Positions 17,641 to 27,879 of a stretch of 64,000 nt of DNA are shown one piece after another (within the stretch, counting starts at the first letter, position 1; every line of letters starts with the position of its first letter). Made by a program: the position numbers and the translations under genes. This stretch comes from Vicinamibacterales bacterium (GTDB taxonomy: Bacteria; Acidobacteriota; Vicinamibacteria; Vicinamibacterales; UBA2999), in contig JAUXWO010000113.1 of the NCBI GenBank assembly GCA_030680175.1, positions 1-64,000 of the forward strand, written 5' to 3'. A model generated the notes under the pieces. That model had not been told where the DNA came from. It did no database searches and saw only the letters and a program-made list of their open reading frames with translations.

Positions 17641-19467
17641 TTACGCCGTGTTGGCGTCGATGATCGCCTGGTGCTCCGGCGACAGCGGCGGCAGCGTCTC
17701 GCGCGTGACGCGCATCGTCCCGTCGCCGGCCTTCCGGATCACGATCGTCACCTGCCCCTCGACGGACGACTTCTCCTGGTAGTCCTCGCGGAACTGCGCG
17801 CCGCGGCTCTCCTTCCGCTCGATCGCGGCCAGCGTCACGGCCTCCGAGACGGTGAGGAGGTTGTCGAGGTCGAGCGCGGTGTGCCAGCCGGGGTTGTACT
17901 CGCGGTTGCCTGGCGCGCTCACCCGCCGTGCCCGCTCGGCGAGGCCGGCGATGACGGTGACCGCCTCGCGCATCTCGGATTCGAGCCGCACGATGCCGAC
18001 CAGCCGCTGCATCGCCTCCTGGAGTTCGTGCTGGATGGCGAAGGGGTTGCTCTCGGCGTTCGCCGCGCCCTGCCGCTCGATCGGCGCCAGCGCCTCGGCC
18101 GCCGTCCGGTCGAGGACCCCGCCATCGACCTCGCCCTGCGTCGTCCGCTTCGCGTACAGCGCGGCATGCTCGCCGGCGCGCTTGCCGAACACGAGCAGGT
18201 CCGACAGGGAGTTGCCCCCGAGCCGGTTCGCACCGTGCAGCCCGGCCGCGCACTCGCCGGCGGCGAAGAGGCCCGGCACCGACGACATCTGCGTCTCGGC
18301 ATCCACGCGCACCCCGCCCATCGCGTAGTGCGTGGTTGGCCCCACTTCCATGGGCTCCTTCGTGATGTCGATGCCCGCCAGCTCCTTGAACTGGTGGTAC
18401 ATGCTCGGCAGCTTCTTGCGGATGTGCGCCTCGCCATCGGGCACATGCGCCTTGATCCACGAGATGTCGAGGAAGACGCCGCCGTGCGGGCTCCCGCGCC
18501 CCTCGCGGATCTCGCGGACGATGCAGCGCGCGACGTGGTCGCGCGTGAGCAGCTCCGGCGGGCGCCGCGCGGCCTTGTCGCCCTGGCAGTAGCGCCAGCC
18601 CTCGTCCTCGTTGTCCGCGGTCTGCGGCTTGTAGTTGTCGGGGATGTGGTCGAACATGAAGCGCTGGCCGGCGCTGTTGCGCAGCACGCCGCCCTCCCCG
18701 CGGACGCCTTCGGTCACGAGGATGCCGCGCACGCTCGGCGGCCAGACCATCCCTGTCGGGTGGAACTGGACGAACTCCATGTCGATGAGGTCCGCGCCCG
18801 CGTGATACGCCAGCGCATGGCCATCGCCGGTGTACTCCCAGCTGTTGCTCGTGACGGCGTAGGCCCGCCCGATGCCGCCCGTCGCGAGGATCACGGCCTT
18901 GGCCGTGAACACCCGGAAGCGGCCCTTCTCGCGGTCGTAGCCGAAGGCGCCGACTACGCGGTCGCCGTCCTGCAGCAGCCGCGTGACGGTGCACTCCATG
19001 TGGAACTGGATGCCCTGGTGGATCCCGTGATCCTGCAGCGTCCGGATCAGTTCCAGCCCCGTGCGATCGCCGACGTGCGCGAGGCGCGGGTAGCGGTGCC
19101 CGCCGAAGTTGCGCTGCAGGATGCGGCCGTCCTTCGTCCGATCGAAGAGCGCGCCCCACGCCTCCAGCTCGCGCACACGCTCGGGCGCCTCCTTCGCATG
19201 GATCTCGGCCATCCGCGCGTTGTTGACGTACTGGCCCCCGCGCATCGTGTCGGCGAAGTGCACCTGCCAGCCGTCGCGATCGTCGACGTTGGCCATGGCC
19301 GCGGCAATCCCGCCCTCGGCCATCACGGTGTGGGCCTTGCCGAGCAGCGACTTGCAGATGACGCCGACCGACACCCCCGCGCCGGAGGCCTCGATGGCAG
19401 CCCGCAACCCCGCGCCGCCGGCGCCGATGACGAGCACGTCGTACTGATGTGTCTGGTAGTCGGACAT
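17641..19467 (-). CDS. sdhA: Succinate dehydrogenase/fumarate reductase flavoprotein subunit
   Basis: The 608-aa catalytic subunit oxidises succinate with covalent FAD. It has the FAD motif VIGAGGAGLRAAIEA near residues 14-28, EGGIAAAMANVD, the catalytic-region segment ATGGIGRAY and HYAMGGVRVDAET. ATG at 19467 is preferred over a TTG four codons upstream. A heptamer array fills the gap to sdhC. Confidence 0.95.
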   Translation of the reverse strand: MSDYQTHQYDVLVIGAGGAGLRAAIEASGAGVSVGVICKSLLGKAHTVMAEGGIAAAMANVDDRDGWQVHFADTMRGGQYVNNARMAEIHAKEAPERVRELEAWGALFDRTKDGRILQRNFGGHRYPRLAHVGDRTGLELIRTLQDHGIHQGIQFHMECTVTRLLQDGDRVVGAFGYDREKGRFRVFTAKAVILATGGIGRAYAVTSNSWEYTGDGHALAYHAGADLIDMEFVQFHPTGMVWPPSVRGILVTEGVRGEGGVLRNSAGQRFMFDHIPDNYKPQTADNEDEGWRYCQGDKAARRPPELLTRDHVARCIVREIREGRGSPHGGVFLDISWIKAHVPDGEAHIRKKLPSMYHQFKELAGIDITKEPMEVGPTTHYAMGGVRVDAETQMSSVPGLFAAGECAAGLHGANRLGGNSLSDLLVFGKRAGEHAALYAKRTTQGEVDGGVLDRTAAEALAPIERQGAANAESNPFAIQHELQEAMQRLVGIVRLESEMREAVTVIAGLAERARRVSAPGNREYNPGWHTALDLDNLLTVSEAVTLAAIERKESRGAQFREDYQEKSSVEGQVTIVIRKAGDGTMRVTRETLPPLSPEHQAIIDANTA

Positions 19468-19485
19468 AAGGGCGACCAAGGCGGC

Positions 19486-19681
19486 TATCGGCGATCAGCT
19501 ATCGGCTATCGGCTATCGGCTCTCAGCTGTCGGCTATCAGCTATCGGCGGTCAGCGATCAGCGATCGGCTCTCGGCTCTCGGCTATCAGCTATCGGCTAC
19601 GGGCCAGCGGCGCGCGGAACCGGAACGCTCCATCGCGCCCGGCACCCTCGAGCTGAGAGCTGAAAGCCGACAGCTGACAGC
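19486..19681. repeat. Heptamer array GGCTATC with inverted tail
   Basis: About fifteen degenerate heptamers (GGCTATC, AGCTATC, GGCTCTC and similar) lie upstream of sdhA. They are followed after a spacer by the opposite orientation (GAGCTGAGAGCTGAAAGCC) ending at the sdhC stop. The two arms could form a long imperfect stem in the sdhC-sdhA transcript. No ORF in it is credible. Confidence 0.85.
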
Positions 19682-20482
19682 CTACAGAATTCGCACATCC
19701 GCCCAGATCCCCATCGCGCACATCCGGACGTAGAGGTCGGCGAAGGCGACCATGAACAAACTGATCCACGCCCAGCGCATGTGGGCGCGGTTGAACTTGC
19801 CGGCGACGTTGTAGCAGGTGTGGCGGGCGGGCGATCCCGACAGGCAGTCGACGCCGCCGCCGACCAGGTGCCTGAACGAGTGGCACCCGAACGTGTAGCT
19901 GCCGAGGCACACGACGTTGGCCGCCAGCACCACGGTGCCGGCGCCGATGCCGAACTCCGTGGCGCCGGTCGCCGGATTCGCAAACCACATCGCGTTCCAC
20001 ACGTCATAGGCCAGGATCGGCAGGAACAGCAGCGCCAGGTAGAGGAAGTAGCGGTGCACGTTCTGGAGGATGAGCGGCATCCCCGCCTCGCCGCAGTAGC
20101 GCTTGCGCGGCTCGCCGACCGTGCACGAGAGCGGGTCGGCCCAGAACGCCTTGTAGTAGGCGCCGCGGTAGTAGTAGCAGGTGAAACGGAAGCCGCCGGG
20201 CGCCCACAGGATGAGGATTGCGGGGGAGAACGGCAGCCACAGCGGCCACCATCCGGGCTTGGGACCGAAGATCGCGTGCGGGGAATCGCCGAAGAGCTCC
20301 GGCGAGTAGAACGGCGACAGATACCCGCCGTGCGAGTAGTGCACGCCCTGCAGCGCGGCCCACGTCGCGTACACGGCGAAGCTGCCGAGTACGACGAACA
20401 CGACCAGCGGCTCCACCCACCAGGCGTCGCGTCGGGCCGTCACCCCGAACGGACGGCGACCGAGCACCTGCACGTCAGCCAT
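19682..20482 (-). CDS. Succinate dehydrogenase membrane anchor, Sdh1 type
   Basis: The 266-aa protein has about five hydrophobic segments and resembles, from memory, the single large anchor of mycobacterial Sdh1 rather than the small SdhC/SdhD pair. The loop HYSHGGYLSPFYSP and the following AILILWAPGGFRFTCYYYR are characteristic. Several His residues in membrane segments (for example NVHRYFLYL) could ligate heme. It is first in the operon, ahead of sdhA and sdhB. Confidence 0.85.
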   Translation of the reverse strand: MADVQVLGRRPFGVTARRDAWWVEPLVVFVVLGSFAVYATWAALQGVHYSHGGYLSPFYSPELFGDSPHAIFGPKPGWWPLWLPFSPAILILWAPGGFRFTCYYYRGAYYKAFWADPLSCTVGEPRKRYCGEAGMPLILQNVHRYFLYLALLFLPILAYDVWNAMWFANPATGATEFGIGAGTVVLAANVVCLGSYTFGCHSFRHLVGGGVDCLSGSPARHTCYNVAGKFNRAHMRWAWISLFMVAFADLYVRMCAMGIWADVRIL

Positions 20483-20671
20483 AAAGGCCCCCCACTCTGC
20501 CGTCGACGAGCGAACGCGCGAGTTCCGGGATTACGTGGCCCGAGTTGTCTGGCCGCTCCGCCGTCCGTCGGGGTCCGGCGCCACGCGCGGAGAACGGCGC
20601 GGGTCGCGGACCGGTTCGGGGCCACGCGGTATCGGCAATTGCGGGTAGTAAAGACTAGGCGGGGCGAGAAG
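20483..20671. other. Intergenic region upstream of sdhC
   Basis: About 190 bp separate the sdhC start from the mqnC stop, so this should hold the sdh promoter and the end of the mqn transcript. I found no convincing -10/-35 pair, hairpin terminator or repeat in it. Confidence 0.5.
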
Positions 20672-21879
<1,208 letters not shown>

Positions 21880-21883
<4 letters not shown>

Positions 21884-22674
21884 TCGTAGAAGCGCAGGGG
21901 CCGGCGGGCGGGGGCCAGCGCCAGCTCGACGGCGAGCTCGTGGAAGCGCTCGAGCCCGGCCCGTTCGGCCTCGCCCAATCCGAACTTCAGAGTATCACGC
22001 AGGTAGCGGCGCGCCTGATCGGTCCGCGCCGCGTCCCCCGCCCCGTACGCCGCGGCCATCGCGTCGATGTCACGCTCGCCGGCGGCCCGCGCCTCGTTGA
22101 GCGCGGCAACGTGCGCCGGGGTGGCGGCGCCCTCCCGGCCGGTCCACATCGCGTAGACGAACGGCAGGCCCGTCAGCGCCTGCCAGGCCGCGCCGAGGTC
22201 GGTCTTCTCCAGCCCCGCGGCCTCGGCGTCGAGGTGGAGCGCCGGGTCGCCAATCAGCAGCGCCGCGTCCGCGCGGGCCAGCATCCCGTCGAGCCCCGCC
22301 GCCCCCTCGATGAAGGCGGGCGCGATGCCGAAGTGGCGCGCGCAGAGAATCCGCGTGAGCGCGGCGGACGTCCGCGAGCTCGTGTCGAGCGCCAGCGTGC
22401 GCACGCGTGCGAGCGGCGTCTTCGAGAAGATGGCCACGGAGACCACCGGCCCGTCGGACCCGATGGCCACCCCGGGCACGATCCGGTAGTCGTCGCCCCG
22501 CAGGTACTCGATGGCCGGAATCAGCCCCACGTCGACGGCGCCCGCGTGCAGCAGCGCGGCGCACTGCGAGGGGACATCGAACCGCACGTCGAACAGATCA
22601 GGGCGCGCGTCGAGGCCATGGACGAGCGGCTTCGTGTTCAGGTAGGAGACCGCGCCCAGCCGGACCGGGGTCAT
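21880..22674 (-). CDS. mqnA: Chorismate dehydratase
   Basis: The 264-aa periplasmic-binding-protein-fold enzyme opens the futalosine pathway by dehydrating chorismate. It begins VRLGAVSYLNTKPLVHGL, the MqnA signature, followed by DVGLIPAIEYL. The ATG at 22674 overlaps the preceding stop (ATGA); the longer ORF is upstream read-through. No signal peptide is present, so it is cytoplasmic. Confidence 0.94.
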
Positions 22675-23591
22675 CGATCGAGCCGGCCGTACCGGCCGTC
22701 GCGTTCCACGGGCCGCAGCCCGGCAGCCTCGACGTTGCGGCGAATCTCCTCGACCGCCGCGCGCCGGCGCCCCTGGGTCTCGTCGTCGAACGGCGACACG
22801 CTGTCGAGGTCGTCGGCGCCGAAGGTGAGGGCGACCTGCGCCAGCTTGGGGCCATAGAGCACCCAGTCGACCTGAATGGCCGGCACCGACTCCAGCGCGA
22901 GTCGCGCCAGCGCGACGAAGCGGACGTCGTCGTAGCCGGTGGTCGGCAGGGCGTCCGGCACCTCGCGCGGCAGCGGCGCGCACGCCTGGAGGGCCCCGGT
23001 GGCGTCCTGCAGCGCACGGATCCGGAGCAGCAGATCGACGCGGCCGGTCGCGGGCACCGGCGCGGCGACGGTCACGCGCGGCACCAGTACACCCGCCTCG
23101 AGCAGCGGCCGCACGGCGGCGGGCAGGTCGAGAATCCGGTCCGCCGGCACATCGGCCACCGCATCGAGTCCGGCCGCCTTGAGCGCGGCCGCCACGTCGC
23201 CGAGGTCGCCCCAGCCCTCGATGGCACGCGCCACCAGATCGGCCAGCGAGAACCCGCTGACCGTGCGCGTGCCCGCCGCCGCGCGAGCGGCGGTGACGGC
23301 CGCCACGGTGGCCTCGAGCGTCGGCGGCAGGCCCTGCAGCCGCACCTCGGTGGCGCCCTCCGGCACCTCGAGCGGCGCGTCGCCGAGCGTCGCCGTCTCG
23401 ACATCCAGCACACGCACGTAGGTGGCCGCCGTGCCCGCCTTCACCCGGCGCGCATCGTCGGCCAGCGCCCCGAGCGCCAGGATGTCGCCCACGGCGGCGA
23501 GCAAGGCCAGGTCGGCCTCCGACAACCGGGCGCCGGCGGCGGCGCGCGCCGCGAGGTCCTGGTCGATTGGCGATGTCACGTCACTGCCCAT
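22671..23591 (-). CDS. MqnE-like protein lacking the radical-SAM cysteine motif
   Basis: The 306-aa protein lines up by eye with aminofutalosine synthase MqnE at both ends. The N-terminal region has GDILALGALADDARR, and the C-terminal half has GYDDVRFVALARL, WVLYGPKLAQVALTFGADDLDSV and ERDGRYG. Where MqnE has its CX3CX2C cluster loop, this protein has no cysteines; its only Cys is in LQACAPL, far downstream. It is also shorter than usual MqnE (roughly 370-390 aa). It cannot bind the catalytic [4Fe-4S] cluster in the normal way, so aminofutalosine synthesis must be done elsewhere or differently. It sits between a Gfo/Idh gene and mqnA. A GTG at 23579 is an alternative start. Confidence 0.85.
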   Translation of the reverse strand: MGSDVTSPIDQDLAARAAAGARLSEADLALLAAVGDILALGALADDARRVKAGTAATYVRVLDVETATLGDAPLEVPEGATEVRLQGLPPTLEATVAAVTAARAAAGTRTVSGFSLADLVARAIEGWGDLGDVAAALKAAGLDAVADVPADRILDLPAAVRPLLEAGVLVPRVTVAAPVPATGRVDLLLRIRALQDATGALQACAPLPREVPDALPTTGYDDVRFVALARLALESVPAIQVDWVLYGPKLAQVALTFGADDLDSVSPFDDETQGRRRAAVEEIRRNVEAAGLRPVERDGRYGRLDR

Positions 23592-24519
23592 GCTGCATCT
23601 GCTCCACGATCTCGGCGGCCAACGCCAGCGCGGCGCGGCCATCCTCGCCGGGCACGGCGGGCGGCCGCCCCTCGCGCACGGCGGCCACGAAGTCCTCGAG
23701 TTCACGCCGCAGCGGTTCTTCGCGCGGCACTTCGAGCTTGCCCCCTTCGATGGACGGCACGCCGCCGTCGGCGCGCACCAGGCGCCAGACCTCCACCTCC
23801 TGCGCCGCGTAGTCGATGGAGACGTAGGCGGCCTGCTGGAAGAAGCGGATCTTCCGGACCCGGTCGCGGCTGATCCGGCTGGCGGTCAGGTTCGCGATGG
23901 CCCCGCCCTTGAAGCGGAGCCGCGCATTGGCGATGTCGACCCGGCCGGTGAGCACGGGCACGCCGACCGCATCGATGCTCACGACCTCGTCACCGACGAG
24001 CGACATCACGAGGTCGAGGTCGTGGATCATCAGATCGAACACGACATCGATGTCGAGGCTCCGCTCGGGAAACGTGCCGAGGCGGTGCACCTCGATGAAG
24101 CGGGGATCCCGAATCAGCGGCCGCGCCACGGCCACGGCGGGATTGAAGCGCTCGGTGTGCCCGGCCGCCAGCACCACGCCGCGCGCGCGCGCGGCCTCGA
24201 CGAGGCGGTCGGCTTCGGCCACCGTCCGCGCCAGGGGTTTCTCGACGAGCGCCGACACGCCCTGCTCGAGAAACGGCAGCGCCACCTCCAGGTGCGCCTC
24301 GGTCGGCACGGCGACGGAGACGGCCTGCACGCGATCGAGGACGGCCCGGGCGTCCGTGAAGGCCGGCACTCCGTGTTCGGCGGCGATCGCCGACGCGCGG
24401 GCCTCGTCGATGTCCACCACCCCGATCAATTCGACCTCGGGCATCGAGGCCAGGATCCGGGCGTGATGCCTGCCGAGATGTCCGACCCCGATGACCGCGA
24501 TGCGCAGCCGGTCGCTCAC
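23581..24519 (-). CDS. Gfo/Idh/MocA-family oxidoreductase
   Basis: The 312-aa NAD(P)-dependent sugar oxidoreductase has an N-terminal Rossmann motif ([14 protein letters not shown]) and the family EKPLARTV motif near residue 93. The likely active-site His lies in [12 protein letters not shown]. It follows lpxI with a GTGA overlap, so it may act on a nucleotide sugar of lipid A or LPS; GnnA-type UDP-GlcNAc 3-dehydrogenase is one option, but no GnnB aminotransferase is seen. Confidence 0.85.
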   Translation of the reverse strand: MSDRLRIAVIGVGHLGRHHARILASMPEVELIGVVDIDEARASAIAAEHGVPAFTDARAVLDRVQAVSVAVPTEAHLEVALPFLEQGVSALVEKPLARTVAEADRLVEAARARGVVLAAGHTERFNPAVAVARPLIRDPRFIEVHRLGTFPERSLDIDVVFDLMIHDLDLVMSLVGDEVVSIDAVGVPVLTGRVDIANARLRFKGGAIANLTASRISRDRVRKIRFFQQAAYVSIDYAAQEVEVWRLVRADGGVPSIEGGKLEVPREEPLRRELEDFVAAVREGRPPAVPGEDGRAALALAAEIVEQMQHGQ

Positions 24520-25337
24520 GCGATCTCCCTTCCAACGATCGTCATGCCCGCCTCGTTCGCCGCGGCGAGCAGCGCGTCACGGTCGAAGATCAACGCGCGA
24601 CCCGCATCCACCGACAGCGCCGTGGCGCCGGCCGCGCGCATCGCCTGGATCGTGGCCAGCCCCACCACCGGCACATCGAAGCGCATGTCCTGGCCGGGCT
24701 TGGCCACCTTGACGATCGCCACGCCGCTGCCGGCCAGCGCCCCGGCCCGGGCGATGACCTCGTCGGTGCCCTCCATGGCCTCGACGGCCACGACGGCCTG
24801 GTGCTTGACGGCAATCGTCTGGCCGATGTCGAGCCCGGCGATCACGTCCGCCATCTGATAGCCGAACGCGAAGTCCCGCTGCTCCTCTTCGGAAGGCGCG
24901 CGCGTCGTCATGACCCCCGGCGCGGCCAGCAGCGGCCGCAGAAACTCGGTGGAATCGAGCAGGGTCACGCCGTGATCGCGCATCACGTCGGCGACGGCGG
25001 CGATCAGGGCATCGGTGTTGCGCGACCGGAGCCGGGTCAGCACCGACAACAGCGTGAGGTCGGGGACGACCCCGCCGAAGATCTTCGTGTGCTTGACCTG
25101 GCCGGCCATGACGGCGTGGGCCACGCCGGCGCCCGCGAAGATCTCGAGGCACTTCCCCAGCTGCCCGAGCGAGATCCAGTGCACCGCGGCGGGGGGCGGG
25201 CCGGCGGCGGCCGCCTCGAGGTCGGCGAACGCCTCTTCCTTCACCGCCACGATCGTCACCTCGTGGCCGAGGGCGCGCGCGGCGTCCAGCACGAGGAACG
25301 GGAAGCGGCCGTTGCCCGCGATGAGGCCCAGTTTCAT
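24516..25337 (-). CDS. lpxI: UDP-2,3-diacylglucosamine pyrophosphatase LpxI
   Basis: The 273-aa enzyme cleaves UDP-diacylglucosamine to lipid X in lipid A synthesis and replaces LpxH in many non-gamma bacteria. The N-terminus [29 protein letters not shown] and the C-terminal [15 protein letters not shown] are family features. It lies seven bases downstream of fabZ-lpxA. Confidence 0.93.
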   Translation of the reverse strand: MKLGLIAGNGRFPFLVLDAARALGHEVTIVAVKEEAFADLEAAAAGPPPAAVHWISLGQLGKCLEIFAGAGVAHAVMAGQVKHTKIFGGVVPDLTLLSVLTRLRSRNTDALIAAVADVMRDHGVTLLDSTEFLRPLLAAPGVMTTRAPSEEEQRDFAFGYQMADVIAGLDIGQTIAVKHQAVVAVEAMEGTDEVIARAGALAGSGVAIVKVAKPGQDMRFDVPVVGLATIQAMRAAGATALSVDAGRALIFDRDALLAAANEAGMTIVGREIA

Positions 25338-25344
25338 GTCAGCG

Positions 25345-26604
25345 TCAGGCGTCCTCGGCCGCGTCGTCGGTGCGGCGGCCGGGCCGTCGCAGGATCACGC
25401 CCCGCTGCGAACTCCGGATGAAGTCGACGAGGTACGCCACTTCGGGCGCGGCCAGGCGCGGATCCTGCTCGATTTCCTGCAGGGCGCGGGCCGCGCTCAG
25501 CCGCGAGACCAGCAGCAGCCGGAACGCGCGCTTCAACTGGCCCACGAGCGCGACCGAGAAGCCCCGGCGGATCAGGCCGATCGAGTTCAGGCCGTACATC
25601 CGCGCGCGGTTGCCCACGGTCCGCGCGTACGGCAGCGCATCCTTCGTCACGACCGAGTAGCCCCCGATGAAGGCATGACGGCCGACGCGGCAGAACTGGT
25701 GCACGCCCGAGTAGGCGCTGATGGTGGCGTAGTCGTCCACGGCGACGTGGCCGCCGAGCGTGGCGGCGTTGCCGAAGATCGTGTGGCTGCCGATGTGGCA
25801 GTCGTGCGCGACGTGCGCGTAGGCCATGAAGAGGTTGTGGTCGCCGATCGACGTCACGCCGCCCCCGCCCTGCGTGCCGCGATGAATGGTGACGAACTCG
25901 CGGAAGATGTTGTGGTGGCCGATCTCCAGGCGCGTCGACTCGCCGCGGAACTTCAGGTCCTGCGGCGCGAGTCCGATCGAGGCCGACGGGAAGATCACGG
26001 TGTCGTCGCCGATCGTCGTATCACCGTCGATCACCGCGGAGGCGCCCACCTGGCACCGGCGGCCGAGCACCACCTTCGGCCCGATGACGGCAAACGGGCC
26101 GACGGTCGTGCCCTCCCCGAGCCGCGCGTCCGGGTGGACGCTCGCCATCGGATGCACATCCACCGGATCCGGCGTCACGGTCAGGACGAGTTCGGCTTCG
26201 GCCACCGCCTGCCCGGCGACATCCGCGTGCGCCCGGGCCCGGACGATGCCCCCGCGTTCCCGGTCGAGCGTCACCTCGAGGCGCAGCCGGTCACCCGGCA
26301 CCACCTGCCGGCGGAACTTCGCCTGCTCCACGCCCCGTAACACCACGCGGGAGCGGGACCCGCCCTCACGCTCGATCACCAGGAGCGTCGCCACCTGCGT
26401 GAGGGCCTCGATCATCAGCACCCCGGGCATGAGCGGCGTGCCGGGGAAATGCCCCTGGAAGAACTCCTCGTTTACCGTCACGTTCTTCACCGCGACCATG
26501 CGGACGCCCGGCTCGTGCTCCGCGACCGCATCCACGAGCAGGGACGGGTAGCGGTGGCAGAGGCGGTCCAGCGTGGACGGGATGGAAGTGGACAAGATGG
26601 ACAA
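25345..26604 (-). CDS. FabZ-LpxA fusion (hydroxyacyl-ACP dehydratase / UDP-GlcNAc acyltransferase)
   Basis: One ORF of about 419 aa joins two lipid A-related enzymes. Residues 1-145 are a FabZ hot-dog domain with catalytic His and Glu in [18 protein letters not shown]. Residues about 150-400 are an LpxA left-handed beta-helix with hexapeptide repeats, catalytic His in [11 protein letters not shown], and [14 protein letters not shown]. FabZ and LpxA compete for 3-hydroxyacyl-ACP. The ORF track begins at 26700, but the FabZ family N-terminus ([10 protein letters not shown]) favours a TTG at 26604; the exact start is uncertain. Confidence 0.9.
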   Translation of the reverse strand: MSILSTSIPSTLDRLCHRYPSLLVDAVAEHEPGVRMVAVKNVTVNEEFFQGHFPGTPLMPGVLMIEALTQVATLLVIEREGGSRSRVVLRGVEQAKFRRQVVPGDRLRLEVTLDRERGGIVRARAHADVAGQAVAEAELVLTVTPDPVDVHPMASVHPDARLGEGTTVGPFAVIGPKVVLGRRCQVGASAVIDGDTTIGDDTVIFPSASIGLAPQDLKFRGESTRLEIGHHNIFREFVTIHRGTQGGGGVTSIGDHNLFMAYAHVAHDCHIGSHTIFGNAATLGGHVAVDDYATISAYSGVHQFCRVGRHAFIGGYSVVTKDALPYARTVGNRARMYGLNSIGLIRRGFSVALVGQLKRAFRLLLVSRLSAARALQEIEQDPRLAAPEVAYLVDFIRSSQRGVILRRPGRRTDDAAEDA

Positions 26605-26649
26605 CCGGAGTTCGGGGACGGGACGGGCGGCACCGCGCCCGCGTGAGAG

Positions 26650-26698
26650 GGCCGGGAGCCACCCAGCCTGCCATGGCAGGCCGGCCGGACTCCCGGGC
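26650..26698. repeat. GC-rich hairpin between skp and fabZ-lpxA
   Basis: GCCGGGAG pairs with CTCCCGGGC across an inner palindrome CCTGCCATGGCAGG. It lies between the skp stop and the likely fabZ-lpxA start. There is no T-run, so it is not a plain intrinsic terminator; a leader or processing structure is possible. Confidence 0.55.
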
Positions 26699-26727
26699 AT
26701 TCTACACGTGAGGGCGGGCCGTTGCCG

Positions 26728-27330
26728 CTATTCCTGCGGCGGGGTCTTGCGCATCTCGTCGAGCTTCCGGATGACGTCGACGCTGATGTCGAGCGAGACA
26801 TCCGCCCAGACGAGGCCGGAATCCGGGCCGTTGAAGATGAAGTGGAGGTTCTTGTCCCGGGCCACGGCCTCGATCACGGGGATCAGGCGCTCCTGGAACT
26901 CGTCCTGCAGCGTCTGCTGCAGGGCCTGCACTTCGGCCTGGGCGTCCTGCGTGGCCCGTTCGAGATCCACCTGCGCGCGCTCAATCTGCCGCTGCATGTC
27001 GGCCTGAGCGGTTGCGCTCATCACGGCGCCGCCCTGCTCCAGCTTCGCCTGCAGGCCCTGGAGGTTCTTCTGCCGCTCGCTCAGTTCGCCGACGCGCTGC
27101 TGCTGCAGCGCCTGCACCTTGCCCGAGGCCTCGCGGCCTTCCACCGACTCGGCGGCGATGCGCTGGAGCACGATGTAGGCAATCTTCGAGCCTTCCGGGA
27201 AGGGGCGCGGCGGTTCGGGGGCGGGCGCAGCCGGGGGCTGGGCCGGCGCCGGCGCCGCGGGCGTCTGCGCTGCGACGGGCACGGCCGCCAGTGTCACCAC
27301 CAGCAGTGCGACAAGAACGAGACCTCTCAT
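26728..27330 (-). CDS. OmpH/Skp-family periplasmic chaperone
   Basis: The 200-aa protein has a signal peptide (residues 1-22, ending VPVAA) and a Pro/Ala-rich spacer. The long central coiled coil is rich in Gln, Leu and Glu (LQQQRVGELSERQKN and QRQIERAQVDLER). It would chaperone outer-membrane proteins toward BamA, whose gene is upstream. The ATG at 27330 begins the signal sequence; the track start is eight codons earlier. Confidence 0.85.
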   Translation of the reverse strand: MRGLVLVALLVVTLAAVPVAAQTPAAPAPAQPPAAPAPEPPRPFPEGSKIAYIVLQRIAAESVEGREASGKVQALQQQRVGELSERQKNLQGLQAKLEQGGAVMSATAQADMQRQIERAQVDLERATQDAQAEVQALQQTLQDEFQERLIPVIEAVARDKNLHFIFNGPDSGLVWADVSLDISVDVIRKLDEMRKTPPQE

Positions 27331-27426
27331 TACGGTGAATCCTTTCGTCTGCAACGACAGCCTGACATATTACACTGGTTTCGCCCCCGCGTCACCGGCG
27401 GTACACACGCCGGGCACGGGCGCGGC

Positions 27427-27858
27427 CTATGGGTGCACGAGCTGAATCGAGAACGAGACCGCGCCCGGCAGCCCGCCGTTCGCGTCGTACACCCGGACGC
27501 ACAGGCTGCCCGCCGAGGCGACACGGCCGGTCACGACCACGCCCTGCGTGGCCCTGTCGTCGGCGATGATCACCTGGCACGACGCCCCGTTCCAGGTCCC
27601 GAGCGCCAGGCCCACGATCGCTTCGGGGTCGGGCTCGAGCGCCACGAGCGTCGCCTGCACCGTGCCGAAGCTGAAGGTGAGGAAGGGGTGGGTGAACGCC
27701 CCGTTCGGCATGATGGACCCCTCCACGACGACGGTGGTCGGGTCGGGAATCACCACGGGCGTCGGGTCGAAGGTGGTGTCGCGCTTGCACCCCGCGGCCG
27801 TCACCGCCAGTAGTACGACCAGAAGCGAGCAGAGCGGCGACGACGTCATTCTGAACAT
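27427..27858 (-). CDS. Small predicted lipoprotein, function unknown
   Basis: The 143-aa protein has a lipoprotein signal peptide ending TAAGC (Cys24), so it should be lipidated. The mature part is beta-rich, with SIMPNGAFTHPFLTF and a C-terminal LCVRVYDANGG reminiscent of pre-peptidase-type beta sandwiches. It lies 21 bp after bamA and before skp, suggesting an envelope role, but I do not recognise it as a known Bam component. Confidence 0.7.
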   Translation of the reverse strand: MFRMTSSPLCSLLVVLLAVTAAGCKRDTTFDPTPVVIPDPTTVVVEGSIMPNGAFTHPFLTFSFGTVQATLVALEPDPEAIVGLALGTWNGASCQVIIADDRATQGVVVTGRVASAGSLCVRVYDANGGLPGAVSFSIQLVHP

Positions 27859-27879
27859 GCACTATCCTCGAAACGGCGG

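Noticed and set aside
19486-19681. Possible CRISPR array
   Set aside because: Units are 7 bp, degenerate and contiguous, with no constant repeat of 23-47 bp and no unique spacers; no cas genes.
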